NCBI RefSeq assembly: GCF_036002945.1
Contig: NZ_CP108529.1
Coordinates: forward strand, 7,869,001 to 7,933,000
DNA length: 64,000 nt
Reading direction: 5' to 3'
From: Streptomyces sp. NBC_01224
Lineage (GTDB): Bacteria; Actinomycetota; Actinomycetes; Streptomycetales; Streptomycetaceae
Positions 18,688 to 26,573 of this stretch are shown in pieces. Position 1 is the stretch's first letter. Each line of letters opens with the position of its first letter. The translations under genes were made by a program, and so were the position numbers. A model generated the notes under the pieces. That model made no database searches and was not told where the DNA came from. It worked only from the letters and a program-made list of their open reading frames with translations.

Positions 18688-18772
18688 CGCGGCTCCGTGC
18701 TCCTCTCGTACGCCTGCGAGGGTTCCCCGCAGACGGGTTCGTGGGGGTGTTGCTCAAGAGGCAGCGGCCTGG

Positions 18773-18865
18773 TCAGGGCGCGGTGCCCCACACCAGGTCC
18801 CCGTCGACATACACGTCGACCCAACGGTTCAGGGCGGCGGGCAGGGTCCGATGTCCCGGGCGGGT
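18773..18865 (-). pseudogene. C-terminal remnant of a second cellulase-like gene
   Basis: The minus strand translates in one frame as ...LNRWVDVYVDGDLVWGTAP followed by TGA at 18773-18775. This mirrors the end of the neighbouring cellulase (IGVYAGGTLSWGTAP, stop). Upstream the frame closes at 18866. It lies between the CebR box/promoter and the intact GH6 gene, so a tandem carbohydrate-active gene was probably deleted, leaving its last 30 codons. Confidence 0.55.
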
Positions 18866-18910
18866 TCACTGCCGGGGTGAGCGGCGGCCTTTGTGTGCAA
18901 GTCTTGATTG

Positions 18911-18924
18911 TGGGAGCGCTCCCA
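18911..18924. promoter_or_regulatory. CebR operator (perfect palindrome)
   Basis: TGGGAGCGCTCCCA is the established 14-bp CebR box that represses cellulose/cellobiose genes in streptomycetes until cello-oligosaccharides are present. It lies just downstream of, or over, the putative -10 of the cellulase promoter. Confidence 0.9.
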
Positions 18925-18952
18925 AGGTGGCGTGATGACGCGCACCTGTCAA
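18924..18952 (-). promoter_or_regulatory. putative promoter controlled by CebR
   Basis: Minus strand: -35 TTGACA (18947-18952), 17-nt spacer, weak -10 CACCTT (18924-18929). The -10 abuts the CebR palindrome, a geometry that allows direct repression. The leader to the GH6 start is about 230 nt because it includes the gene remnant. Confidence 0.5.
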
Positions 18953-19090
18953 GAGTCAAATCACCACTGCTTTACGGGTTCGTTAACTTGACGCCCTGTC
19001 GAATGGCCGGCCCATGGCACGCAGTTGCTGGTGACGCGAGGTGCGCCCGGGGTCGCAGCCGTGTGTTGCGCCCGCACAGGATTCCGCGCG

Positions 19091-19516
19091 TCATCGGACA
19101 GTGAGCGAACCCTTCATGTAAGGGTGAATGGTGCAGATGTACGCGTACGTGCCGGCCTCGGCCGGCGCGGTGAAGGTGACCGTTTGCCCTGCCGCGACAT
19201 CGCCGGTGTCGAACGCCTTGCCGCCGGTCGCCGTCACGGTGTGGGGTGCCGCGTCCTCGTTGACCACGGTGATCAGCGTGCCCGGGGCGACCGTCAGACG
19301 GGTCGGCTTGAACGCGAAGTCCTTGATTGTGATCAGTGCCTTGCCGACAGAGGACGATGAGCGGGGCGGGGCGGGCGGGGCGGGAGCGGGTGGTGTGGCG
19401 CTGGAGGACGAGGACCTGCCGCCACCACTGTTCGAACAGTCGACGAGTGCGGTCGTGCAGACGATCGCGGCGGCCACGGTGATACCTGCCCGGCCGGGCA
19501 GAAGCAGAGCGCGCAT
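19091..19516 (-). CDS. cupredoxin-domain lipoprotein
   Basis: A 141-aa protein from ATG 19516. The signal segment (GITVAAAIVCTTALVDC) ends in a lipobox-like Cys, followed by a Ser/Pro-rich linker and a plastocyanin-like cupredoxin domain (ITIKDFAFKPTRLTV; then PHTVTATG; then TYAYICTIHPYMKGSLTV). His in PHTV, Cys in YIC, His in IHP and Met in YMKG are the expected type-1 copper ligands, so it is probably a periplasmic-side electron carrier. The start lies 5 nt after the TGA of the gene upstream, implying coupling to that (now broken) lipoprotein gene. Confidence 0.8.
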   Translation of the reverse strand: MRALLLPGRAGITVAAAIVCTTALVDCSNSGGGRSSSSSATPPAPAPPAPPRSSSSVGKALITIKDFAFKPTRLTVAPGTLITVVNEDAAPHTVTATGGKAFDTGDVAAGQTVTFTAPAEAGTYAYICTIHPYMKGSLTVR

Positions 19517-19520
19517 GATG

Positions 19521-19986
19521 TCAGTGACCGCCACCGCTGGTCGGCTGAGCCGGACTCGGCTGCGGCATGCCGGACTTCGCCCCGCCCGTGACCTTGTTGC
19601 CGGATGTGTCGAGTACGTACCACTCGGCGCCGGAATCATTCACCTTCTGGCCGTTGGTGTCACCGGCCTTCTTGTCATCCGCGAAGTAGTAAAGGGGGTG
19701 CCCGTTGTACGTGACTTCCCTGCTGCCGTCGCTGCGCTCCGTCGTACCCGGCAGGCCGGCTTTCACACCTTTGCCGGCGGCCGGCTCGCCGCTGACGATC
19801 ACGGGTGGCCACTCCTTGGCGCATTCGCCCGAGCAGGTCGACCGGGACGTGGTGTCGGCCTCCCGCAGGTAGAGGGTCCGGCCCTTCCCGTCGACCAGGA
19901 TCATCCCGAGCGGGCTGGACGCGGAGGCCACGTTTCACCGAGGCGGAGACCGGTTCCGACGGGGAGGCCGAGGGGAGAGAGGGGTG
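19521..19986 (-). pseudogene. COG4315-type secreted/lipoprotein gene, frameshifted and 5'-truncated
   Basis: The 3' part (19521-19931) reads ASSPLGMILVDGKGRTLYL, then CSGECAKEWPPV, then GHPLYYFADDKKAGDTNGQ, the conserved COG4315 repeat with Yx(F/W)xxD. It begins at a GTG that is really an internal Val. One extra base at 19932 separates it from the upstream frame, which reads LPSASPSEPVSASVK, the expected Ser/Pro linker. No signal peptide or lipobox can be found upstream in any frame, so the export signal is lost as well. Homologues are redox-associated lipoproteins of unknown role. The gene is probably non-functional, although the frameshift could be a sequencing error. Confidence 0.7.
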
Positions 19987-20185
19987 CAGGGCACCCGCCG
20001 GGCGGTACTCCAGCCGGACCCGCCGACTGACTCCGGAGGGTGGGGCCGCGGCGCGGTTCCTTGCCCGGTGCGAACTTAAAAGATCATCTTGCCGGGTTCC
20101 TGAATGTGGGCCGTCCAGGACGCCTGAGACGCACCCGGTCCTTCCCCGGGACGCCCGGATCCCCCCGAGCCACAGGAGTTCTCCG

Positions 20186-20581
20186 ATGCGCCTGCGCGCC
20201 GCTCTCGCCGCCGCTGCCCTGCTCACTCTCACCGTCGCGGTGCCTGCCGCGGCCGCCGAGTCCAAGGACCCGGTGCCGGACCGCGGGCTCCTCCTCACCG
20301 TCTCGGGCAGCGAGAACACCTGGATCCGTGGCGTCGCACTGTTCTGCCCGCCCGCTTTGGACGCCCATCACCCCCATGCGGCCGCCGCCTGCGCGGCGAT
20401 CGGCCGGGCGGAAGGCGATCTGGACGCCCTGCCCGGCAGCCCGCGTCTGTGCATCGAGGGGTACGACCCGGTGACGGCCACCGCCACCGGCAACTGGGAC
20501 GGGCGCCCCGTCCGCTGGCAGCGGACGTTCCCCAATGCCTGCGTGATGGAGGCAGTCACCGGACCGGTCTTCCGCTTCTGA
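20186..20581 (+). CDS. Streptomyces subtilisin inhibitor (SSI) family protein
   Basis: A 131-aa secreted protein from ATG 20186 (AGGAG 9-13 nt upstream) with signal peptide MRLRAALAAAALLTLTVAVP ending near AAAA. The mature part has the four SSI cysteines (LFCPP, AAACAAIG, RLCIEG, NACVME) and the closing PVFRF, close to the SSI ending SVFAF. SSI proteins are dimeric inhibitors of subtilisin-like serine proteases. Aligning CIEGYDPV with the canonical CPMVYDPV places Glu at P1 instead of Met, which would change target specificity. A perfect hairpin follows the stop. Confidence 0.88.
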   Translation: MRLRAALAAAALLTLTVAVPAAAAESKDPVPDRGLLLTVSGSENTWIRGVALFCPPALDAHHPHAAAACAAIGRAEGDLDALPGSPRLCIEGYDPVTATATGNWDGRPVRWQRTFPNACVMEAVTGPVFRF

Positions 20582-20591
20582 GCCCGGCCGG

Positions 20592-20620
20592 CCTGAGCCG
20601 GGTGACCCACCCGGCTCAGG
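20592..20620. terminator. bidirectional hairpin between SSI and small membrane gene
   Basis: Perfect 13-bp stem CCTGAGCCGGGTG / CACCCGGCTCAGG with a 3-nt loop. The right arm contains the stop codon of the convergent 52-aa gene. Confidence 0.8.
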
Positions 20621-20774
20621 ACTCGCGCGTCGCAGCCATCCCCAGGGTGATCAGACCGAGCACCACCCATCCGAACCAGAGCCAGCCGCTGCTCCCCAGC
20701 GCCACCGTGTAGGCGGTGACCGCCACCAGGGACGCCACGGTGATCACTCCCATGGCTTTCGTGGATCCGGACAT
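20616..20774 (-). CDS. small membrane protein, 52 aa
   Basis: ATG 20774 is preceded by GAGGAGGG at proper distance. The product has two hydrophobic segments, GVITVASLVAVTAYTVALG and WLWFGWVVLGLITLGMAA, joined by a short turn and ending RES. It belongs to the short, two-helix streptomycete membrane proteins of unknown function. It lies 66 bp upstream of the CtaG-like gene's stop, on the same strand, and may be co-transcribed with it. The stop codon lies inside a terminator stem. Confidence 0.65.
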   Translation of the reverse strand: MSGSTKAMGVITVASLVAVTAYTVALGSSGWLWFGWVVLGLITLGMAATRES

Positions 20775-20840
20775 GCCCGCACCCTCCTCATCGGCCGCGC
20801 GGCCGTGGATGCCATCGTCACCCCGGAGGTATGCCCACCG

Positions 20841-21791
20841 CTACTGCCCGCGCGCCTGCAACGAGGCGAGATAGGCGTTGTACGCCTGCAGCTCCTGGTC
20901 CCCGTCCCGGTCGGCCGCCCGGTCGGAGCGCTTCGCCGTGCGCTGCTCGGAGCGGTACCACTGGAAGACCAGCGCGATCAGCACCAGCACCGACGGGATC
21001 TCGCTGAATGCCCAGGCGATGCCGCCCGCCCAGTTCTGATCGCTCAACGCGTCGACGCCGAGCGAGGCCGGTGGGTTCTTGTATGTCTCCACCATCGGCG
21101 TCGTCGCCATCATCAGCGCGATACCGAAGAACGCGTGGAACGGCATCCCCGCGAACAGCTCCAGCATCCGCATCACATAGCCGGGCCGGTGCGGCCCCGG
21201 GTCGACGCCCATGATCGGCCAGAAGAACACCAGACCGACCGCGAGGAAGTGCACCATCATCGCGATGTGCCCGGTCTTCGAACCCATCAGGAAGTCGAAG
21301 AGCGGGGTGAAGTACAGCGCGTACAAGCTGGCGATGAAGAGTGGAATCGTGAAGACCGGATGCGTGATGATCTTCATGTACCGGCTGTGCAGCAACATGA
21401 GCAGCAGCTCACGCGGGCCGGTGCGGTCACGCCCCGCGACCGGGAGTGCACGCAGGGCCAGAGTCACCGGAGCGCCCAGCAGCAGCAGGATCGGCGACAG
21501 CATGCTGATCACCATGTGCTGCACCATGTGCACGCTGAACATGACCATGCCGTAGTCGTTGAGCTTGGTGCACATCACCAGGGCGATGGACAGCACACCG
21601 ACGACGAAGAAGACGATCCGGCCGGCCGGCCAGCTGTCCCCGCGCCTGCGCAGCCGCAGCACGGCGTAGCCGTACAGGCCGATGGCGAGCACGCAGCCGA
21701 TGAGAAAGAACGGGTCCGCGGAGAATTGAAGCCCACGTCCCAGCGTGAACGGCGGCAGATCCATGTTCATGCCGTGCCCGCTGTGATCCAT
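20841..21791 (-). CDS. cytochrome c oxidase assembly protein (caa3 CtaG type)
   Basis: A 316-aa membrane protein from ATG 21791 (GGGAG 7 nt upstream); longer in-frame starts lack an SD. The N-terminus MDHSGHGMNMDLPP is His/Met-rich, consistent with copper handling. About seven to eight membrane segments follow, with the family motifs HMVQHMVISMLSPILLLLGA and FLAVGLVFFWPIMGVDP. CtaG-type proteins help insert copper into heme-copper oxidases. The charged C-terminus (YRSEQRTAKRSDRAADRDGD) is cytoplasmic. A perfect 16-bp palindrome 58 bp upstream ends the preceding pfk transcript. Confidence 0.88.
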   Translation of the reverse strand: MDHSGHGMNMDLPPFTLGRGLQFSADPFFLIGCVLAIGLYGYAVLRLRRRGDSWPAGRIVFFVVGVLSIALVMCTKLNDYGMVMFSVHMVQHMVISMLSPILLLLGAPVTLALRALPVAGRDRTGPRELLLMLLHSRYMKIITHPVFTIPLFIASLYALYFTPLFDFLMGSKTGHIAMMVHFLAVGLVFFWPIMGVDPGPHRPGYVMRMLELFAGMPFHAFFGIALMMATTPMVETYKNPPASLGVDALSDQNWAGGIAWAFSEIPSVLVLIALVFQWYRSEQRTAKRSDRAADRDGDQELQAYNAYLASLQARGQ

Positions 21792-21848
21792 CTGTTCACT
21801 CCCGCTGGGGACGTCCCCGTTTCGCGCCGGTTGTCCCGACCAGAGTAG

Positions 21849-21884
21849 AACTGCCCCCGGCCGCAGCTGCGGCCGGGGGCAGTT
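21849..21884 (-). terminator. strong hairpin downstream of pfkA
   Basis: A 36-nt perfect palindrome built on CTGCCCCCGGCCGCAG and its complement, 20 nt beyond the phosphofructokinase stop. It separates this gene from the CtaG-like gene. Confidence 0.8.
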
Positions 21885-21903
21885 CGTCGGACAGGGGTGT
21901 CGC

Positions 21904-22932
21904 TCAGAGCACGCACTCCGCCTCGGCGTAACGCTCGGCCGGAACCGTCTTGAGGGTCTCCACGGCCTCAGCCAGCGGCACCATCGCGATGTCCGTGCCA
22001 CGCAGCGCCGTCATCATGCCGAATTCGCCGCGGTGCGCGGCCTCCACCGCGTGCCAGCCGAAACGGGTGGCGAGAACACGGTCGTACGCGGTCGGGGTGC
22101 CACCGCGCTGCACATGGCCGAGGATCACCGGGCGGGCCTCCTTGCCCAGGCGCTGCTCCAGCTCGATGGAGAGCTGCGTGGCCACGCCGGCGAACCGCTC
22201 GTGCCCGTAGATGTCCTTGGTGCCCTGCTCGAATTCCATGGAGCCGCCCTGGCGCGGCTTGGCGCCCTCGGCGACGACGACGATCGCGAACTTCTTGCCG
22301 GCCGAGAAGCGCTTGCCGACCAGCTCGGTCAGCTCGTCGATGTCGAAGGGGCGCTCCGGCACGACGATGGCGTGCGCACCGGCCGCCATGCCCGAGTGCA
22401 GGGCGATCCAGCCGGTGTGGCGGCCCATGACCTCGACGATCAGCACCCGCTGGTGAGATTCGGCAGTGGTCTTCAGCCGGTCGAGGGCCTCGGTGGCGAC
22501 ACCGACGGCGGTGTCGAAGCCGAAGGTCACATCGGTGGAGGCGATGTCGTTGTCGATCGTCTTCGGTACGCCGACGATCGGCAGGCCCGCCTCGGAGAGC
22601 AGATTGGCCGCCTTGAGAGTGCCCTCGCCGCCGATCGGGATGATCGCGTCGAGACCCAGATCGGCGACATGGCCCCTGGCCTGTTCGACGCCGCCCCGCA
22701 GATGGGCGGGCTGGACCCGGGAGGAGCCGAGGATCGTACCGCCGCGGGCGAGAATGCCGCCGACCGCGTCGAGGTCGAGCTTGCGGTAGTCACACTCGAG
22801 GAGACCCTTCCACCCGTCGTGGAAGCCGATGACCTCGTCGCCGTGGTCGACCACCGCGCGATGCACGACGGAACGGATGACGGCGTTGAGGCCGGGGCAG
22901 TCGCCGCCGGAGGTGAGCACACCAATTCGCAT
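21904..22932 (-). CDS. pfkA: 6-phosphofructokinase
   Basis: A 342-aa protein from ATG 22932; MRIGVLTSGGDCPGLNAVI is the canonical PFK N-terminus. Substrate motifs are PKTIDNDI, MGRHTGWIAL and HVQRGGTPTAYDR. The nucleotide-discriminating positions read Gly in GGEGTL (ATP type) together with Lys in PKTID (usually PPi type). This combination is known from actinobacterial group III ATP-dependent enzymes, so ATP dependence is more likely. It catalyses fructose-6-phosphate to fructose-1,6-bisphosphate in glycolysis. Streptomycetes carry several paralogues; which one this is cannot be told. Confidence 0.93.
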   Translation of the reverse strand: MRIGVLTSGGDCPGLNAVIRSVVHRAVVDHGDEVIGFHDGWKGLLECDYRKLDLDAVGGILARGGTILGSSRVQPAHLRGGVEQARGHVADLGLDAIIPIGGEGTLKAANLLSEAGLPIVGVPKTIDNDIASTDVTFGFDTAVGVATEALDRLKTTAESHQRVLIVEVMGRHTGWIALHSGMAAGAHAIVVPERPFDIDELTELVGKRFSAGKKFAIVVVAEGAKPRQGGSMEFEQGTKDIYGHERFAGVATQLSIELEQRLGKEARPVILGHVQRGGTPTAYDRVLATRFGWHAVEAAHRGEFGMMTALRGTDIAMVPLAEAVETLKTVPAERYAEAECVL

Positions 22933-22990
22933 TGCCCGGGAAACCTTTGCAACGTGGGCCGACGACCGGACCACGTCGTCCGGTTGGATC

Positions 22991-23020
22991 CCCGCCACCC
23001 TACCGGCGCAGGGTGGCGGG
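22991..23020 (-). terminator. terminator downstream of gatD
   Basis: Perfect 11-bp stem CCCGCCACCCT / AGGGTGGCGGG with an 8-nt loop, 56 nt after the gatD stop and before the pfkA start. Confidence 0.7.
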
Positions 23021-23075
23021 ACCGAACCGGGCGTCCGCCTGCTGGACGCCGCTCAGCTGAGCGAAATGTGCCTCA

Positions 23076-23804
23076 TCAGGCGGGCTGGGTCGCCGAGGCG
23101 ATGCGCTCGGCGCGCAGCGCCTCGTACCAGCGGTCGTCCGTCGGCGGCAGGGCGTTGACATCCAGCGCCAACTTCAGCAGCAGATCCGCGATCAGCGGGT
23201 TGCGCGCCATCACGGGCCCGTGCATGTACGTACCGAAGACGGTGTCGTTGTACGCACCCTCGGTGCCGTCGCCGGTGCCGTTGCCCCCGCCGAACTGCAC
23301 CCGGGCGAACGGCCGTGCCGTCGGACCGAGATGGGTGATGCCCTGGTGGTTCTCGAAACCGGTCAGCGGCGGCAGGCCGAGGCGCGGGTCGATGTCGGCC
23401 AGTACGTCACCGACGCACCGGGCCCCCTCGCCGCGGGTGGAGACCACGTCGAGCAGCCCGAGACCGGGCTCGCGCTCACCCAGGTCGTTGATGAACTCAT
23501 GGCCGAGGATCTGGTACCCGGCGCAGACCGAGAAGATGATCGCGCCGTTGGACGCGGCCCGGCTGAGCCCGCCGTCGCGGCGCAACCGCTCCGCGGCGAG
23601 GCGCTGCGGCCGGTCCTCACCGCCGCCGATCAGGTAGATGTCGCCGGACGTCGGGACCGGCTGGTCGCTGCGGACATCGACGCGCTGCACGTCGAGACCG
23701 CGCTGGCGGGCCCGGCGCTCCACCACGAGCGCATTGCCCTGGTCGCCGTAGGTGCTGAGGAGGTCGGGGTAGACCCAGACCAGACGCAGACCGTTGTTGC
23801 TCAT
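23076..23804 (-). CDS. gatD: lipid II isoglutaminyl synthase, glutamine amidotransferase subunit
   Basis: A 242-aa class-I (CobB/CobQ-like) amidotransferase from ATG 23804, with GAGAGGA upstream. The nucleophile Cys lies in FSVCAGYQILG (about residue 93) and the catalytic His in GTYMHGP (about 193). GatD hydrolyses glutamine and passes ammonia to MurT, which amidates the D-Glu of lipid II to D-isoglutamine. It lies 34 bp after murT on the same strand, the usual order of this two-gene operon. Confidence 0.92.
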   Translation of the reverse strand: MSNNGLRLVWVYPDLLSTYGDQGNALVVERRARQRGLDVQRVDVRSDQPVPTSGDIYLIGGGEDRPQRLAAERLRRDGGLSRAASNGAIIFSVCAGYQILGHEFINDLGEREPGLGLLDVVSTRGEGARCVGDVLADIDPRLGLPPLTGFENHQGITHLGPTARPFARVQFGGGNGTGDGTEGAYNDTVFGTYMHGPVMARNPLIADLLLKLALDVNALPPTDDRWYEALRAERIASATQPA

Positions 23805-23838
23805 GCTTCGTCCTCTCCGGAGGTGGCCGGGGCCGGGG

Positions 23839-25077
23839 TCAGTTGCCGACACGACGGCGCAGGTCCTGGAAGGCGGTGTAGTTGGCAATGACCTCGATAC
23901 GGCCGGGCGGGGCCTGCTGCACGGCCTCGTCGAGGTTCTCGCAGACCCGGAAGTCGAGACCGGCGACTTCGAGACGGACCGCGAGGTCCAGCTTGCGGTC
24001 GCCGAGCACGAAGATCGGGTGACCGGCGAGCTGGGTGTAGTCCACGTCCCACAGCCAGGAGGTGTCCGTGCCGTCCGCGCCACGGGCGTTGACCGAGAGG
24101 ATCACCGGGGTGGGCGGCGGGTCGATCAGGGAAAACGTTTCGAGCCAGCCCGCCGGGTTCTTCGCCAGCAGCAGTCGCAGCTCACGGCCGAGGAAACTGA
24201 CCACGTCGTAGCGGCCCGCGACGGCCTGCACCTGGTACATGCGCTCCAGCGCGACCTGCGGCGGTACACCGAAGACGGCGGCCACGGCTGCGGAGCTGGT
24301 GGCGTTGGCCTTGTTGGCGCGGCCGGGCAGCTGGAGGTGGATCGGCCACGCCGAACCATGCGGGTCCAGGACGTAGTCGCCGTGCAGCACCCAGCTGGGG
24401 GCGGGGCGGCGGAATCCGCACTCGCCGCAGAACCAGTCGTCGCCGGGACGCTGCATGACACCGCCGCAGGACGGGCAGGACCAGGCGTCGTCCTTCCACG
24501 CCTGGCCGGCCGCGACCCACACCACATTGGGGGAGGAGGACGCCGCCCAGACGATCAGCGGGTCATCGGCGTTGGCGACGATCACGGCCTTCGAACCGGA
24601 CAGCCCCTCACGCCACTTCTCCGCGAGCATCCGGGTCTCCGCGGCGCGGTCCAGCTGGTCGCGGGAGAGGTTGAGCAGCGCGATCACCTTGGGCGTCGTG
24701 TCGCGAGCGACCCCGGCGAGGTACTTCTCGTCGACCTCTATCACGCCGTACTTCGCGTCCGAGCCGCCTGCCAGCGCCGAGGTGATGCCCGCCGGCATGT
24801 TCGCTCCGAGCGCGTTCGACACGACCGGGCCCGCAGCCCGCAGCGCCTCGGCGATGAGCCGGGTCGTCGTCGTCTTGCCGTTCGTCGCCGACACGAGGAT
24901 CACGTCCAGGTGCTGCGCCAGCCGCCCCAGCAGGTCGGGGTCGAGCTTGAGTGCCACCCGGCCGCCGATCACCGATCCGCTGCCGCGCCCCGCAGCGCGC
25001 GACACCGCTGCCGCGGCCTTACCCGCCGTCACGGCCAGCTTCGCCCGCGGCGACAGCGGCTCCGTGTTGCCTGCCAT
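23839..25077 (-). CDS. murT: lipid II isoglutaminyl synthase, Mur-ligase-like subunit
   Basis: A 412-aa Mur-ligase homologue from ATG 25077 (AAGGAGG 10 nt upstream). The ATP loop is SATNGKTTTTR near residue 64. A zinc ribbon characteristic of MurT (CPSC near 202, CGEC near 218) is inserted in the central domain. The C-terminal DUF1727 region (IEVIANYTAFQDLRRRV) binds GatD. Together with gatD it amidates the peptidoglycan precursor, a step important for cross-linking and growth. It diverges from the deformylase gene across 114 bp. Confidence 0.93.
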   Translation of the reverse strand: MAGNTEPLSPRAKLAVTAGKAAAAVSRAAGRGSGSVIGGRVALKLDPDLLGRLAQHLDVILVSATNGKTTTTRLIAEALRAAGPVVSNALGANMPAGITSALAGGSDAKYGVIEVDEKYLAGVARDTTPKVIALLNLSRDQLDRAAETRMLAEKWREGLSGSKAVIVANADDPLIVWAASSSPNVVWVAAGQAWKDDAWSCPSCGGVMQRPGDDWFCGECGFRRPAPSWVLHGDYVLDPHGSAWPIHLQLPGRANKANATSSAAVAAVFGVPPQVALERMYQVQAVAGRYDVVSFLGRELRLLLAKNPAGWLETFSLIDPPPTPVILSVNARGADGTDTSWLWDVDYTQLAGHPIFVLGDRKLDLAVRLEVAGLDFRVCENLDEAVQQAPPGRIEVIANYTAFQDLRRRVGN

Positions 25078-25191
25078 CGTCCTAGATCCTCCTTGCATCG
25101 GTCCACGCCCAGCCTATCGATGTCCGGCGCGGCGACCGCACCGCGGCACCGCCGGGAAGGCAGAGGTGACGTGGAACGTACGATTGCCGCC

Positions 25192-25737
25192 ATGCGAAAC
25201 CGCCCGATCCCCGGCAGTTCCGGACTGATTCGTGCCATGAGTCTGCTCGGAGATCCCGTGCTGCACGATGCCTGCGAACCCGTCACGGACTTCGGTCCCT
25301 CGCTCGCCCGCCTCGTCGAGGACATGTACGCCACCATGTACGCGGCCCAGGGAGTCGGACTCGCGGCCAATCAGGTCGGCGTTCCGCTGCGGGTGTTCGT
25401 GTACGACTGCCCGGACGACGACGACGTCCGTCACCTCGGGCATCTCGTCAACCCGAAGCTGGTCGAGGCGGACGGGATCACCCTACGCGGCCCGGAGGGC
25501 TGTCTTTCGCTGCCCGGCATCGAGGCCGGCACCCCGCGCTTCGACCGTGCCGTCGTCGAGGGCGTGACGGTCGAGGGCGAGCCGGTACGGGTCACCGGCA
25601 CCGGCTTCTTCGCCCGTTGCCTGCAGCACGAGTGCGACCATCTCGAAGGCACGGTGTACACGGACCGGCTGACCGGGCTGCGCCGGGCGAGGGCGCTGCG
25701 CGCGGCCCGCCGGGCGCCCTGGGCGGCGGGCGGCTGA
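25192..25737 (+). CDS. def: peptide deformylase
   Basis: A 181-aa protein with the three PDF motifs: GVGLAANQ (about 55), EGCLSLPG (about 102, metal-binding Cys) and QHECDHLEG (about 145, HExxH). It removes the N-formyl group from nascent proteins using a divalent metal. ATG 25192 gives the usual streptomycete N-terminus RNRPIPGSSGL. An in-frame GTG 21 nt upstream preceded by AGAGGTG is an alternative start. It ends 12 bp from the convergent TetR gene. Confidence 0.93.
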   Translation: MRNRPIPGSSGLIRAMSLLGDPVLHDACEPVTDFGPSLARLVEDMYATMYAAQGVGLAANQVGVPLRVFVYDCPDDDDVRHLGHLVNPKLVEADGITLRGPEGCLSLPGIEAGTPRFDRAVVEGVTVEGEPVRVTGTGFFARCLQHECDHLEGTVYTDRLTGLRRARALRAARRAPWAAGG

Positions 25738-25749
25738 CCGCACAGACCC

Positions 25750-26400
25750 TCAGAATCCCGGGCCGCCGGGCCGGTCGCCCGCGTCGGCCAGCCTGCCCCA
25801 CAGCAGATCCGCCAGGCTGCGCACCAACTGCTCGCGGGAGCAAGGGCGTTCACCCAGCCACCAGTCGCCCGCCGCGTGCATCATGCCGACGATGCCGTGG
25901 CCCCAGATGCGGGCCATGGCCTCGCTGTCCGGGCCCAGGTCCACCCGCTCGGCGATCACCAGGGCGAGCTCCTCGCCGAGCCGTCGCAGCAGTGGTGCGG
26001 AGTGCCTTCCGACATCGAAGCCCTGCTCGGTCGAGGGTGCCGAGTCGTCGGACGGGTGCATCAGGAAGCGGTAGACCTGCGGGCGGGCCTCGATCGCCGC
26101 GAGATAGGTGTCGAGCGTCGACTCCACGCGCCGGCGGCGCTCGGCGGGTGCGTCGAGCGCGGCCCGCAGAGCGATGAGCAGGGCATCGGTGTGGCGCTTG
26201 GCGAGGGCGCGGTAGAGGCCGCCCTTGTCGCCGAAGTGCCGGTAGAGGATGGGCTTGGTGATTCCGGCCTCCGCCGCGATGGCGTTCATCGAGGCCCCCG
26301 GCCCGTCCCTGAGCACCACGCGGTCGGCGGCCTCGAGCAGCTCGCGGCGGCGGCTCTCGGCCGCTGTTCGCTGGCGCTCGGCCTGTCGTGTGGTCTCCAT
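25750..26400 (-). CDS. TetR-family regulator
   Basis: A 216-aa protein from ATG 26400 (GGGAGAGG upstream). The N-terminal HTH reads AIAAEAGITKPILYRHFGDK at about residues 40-60. The C-terminal ligand domain contains the pattern MARIWGHGIVGMMHAAGDWWL, common in fatty-acid-related TetR proteins. It diverges from an acyl-CoA dehydrogenase gene whose promoter carries an imperfect inverted repeat. It is therefore a likely local repressor responding to an acyl-CoA; the ligand is inferred only from context. Confidence 0.88.
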   Translation of the reverse strand: METTRQAERQRTAAESRRRELLEAADRVVLRDGPGASMNAIAAEAGITKPILYRHFGDKGGLYRALAKRHTDALLIALRAALDAPAERRRRVESTLDTYLAAIEARPQVYRFLMHPSDDSAPSTEQGFDVGRHSAPLLRRLGEELALVIAERVDLGPDSEAMARIWGHGIVGMMHAAGDWWLGERPCSREQLVRSLADLLWGRLADAGDRPGGPGF

Positions 26401-26491
26401 GTCGCCTCTCCCCACCCCTGGCCATGCAATTGCGTCCTGCCTGCGCAACGTAACACCCTGCCCTGCGGGGTGCGGATCGGCACCCGGGCGG

Positions 26492-26521
26492 TTGACAGAG
26501 GCTACTTGTCGGTAACAGACT
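26492..26521 (+). promoter_or_regulatory. putative promoter of acyl-CoA dehydrogenase
   Basis: -35 TTGACA at 26492 and a plausible -10 CAGACT at 26516 (18-nt spacer). The -10 and spacer overlap the inverted repeat at 26503-26537. Confidence 0.45.
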
Positions 26522-26537
26522 GCGGTTACCGCAAGTA
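26503..26537. promoter_or_regulatory. probable TetR operator
   Basis: Arms TACTTGTCGGTAAC (26503-26516) and GTTACCGCAAGTA (26525-26537) are inverted repeats identical except for one extra T in the left arm. The site sits in the TetR/acyl-CoA dehydrogenase intergenic region over the putative promoter. Confidence 0.6.
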
Positions 26538-26573
26538 ACGAGTGGATTTTCAGGGCAGTACGTGGAGGGGAAC

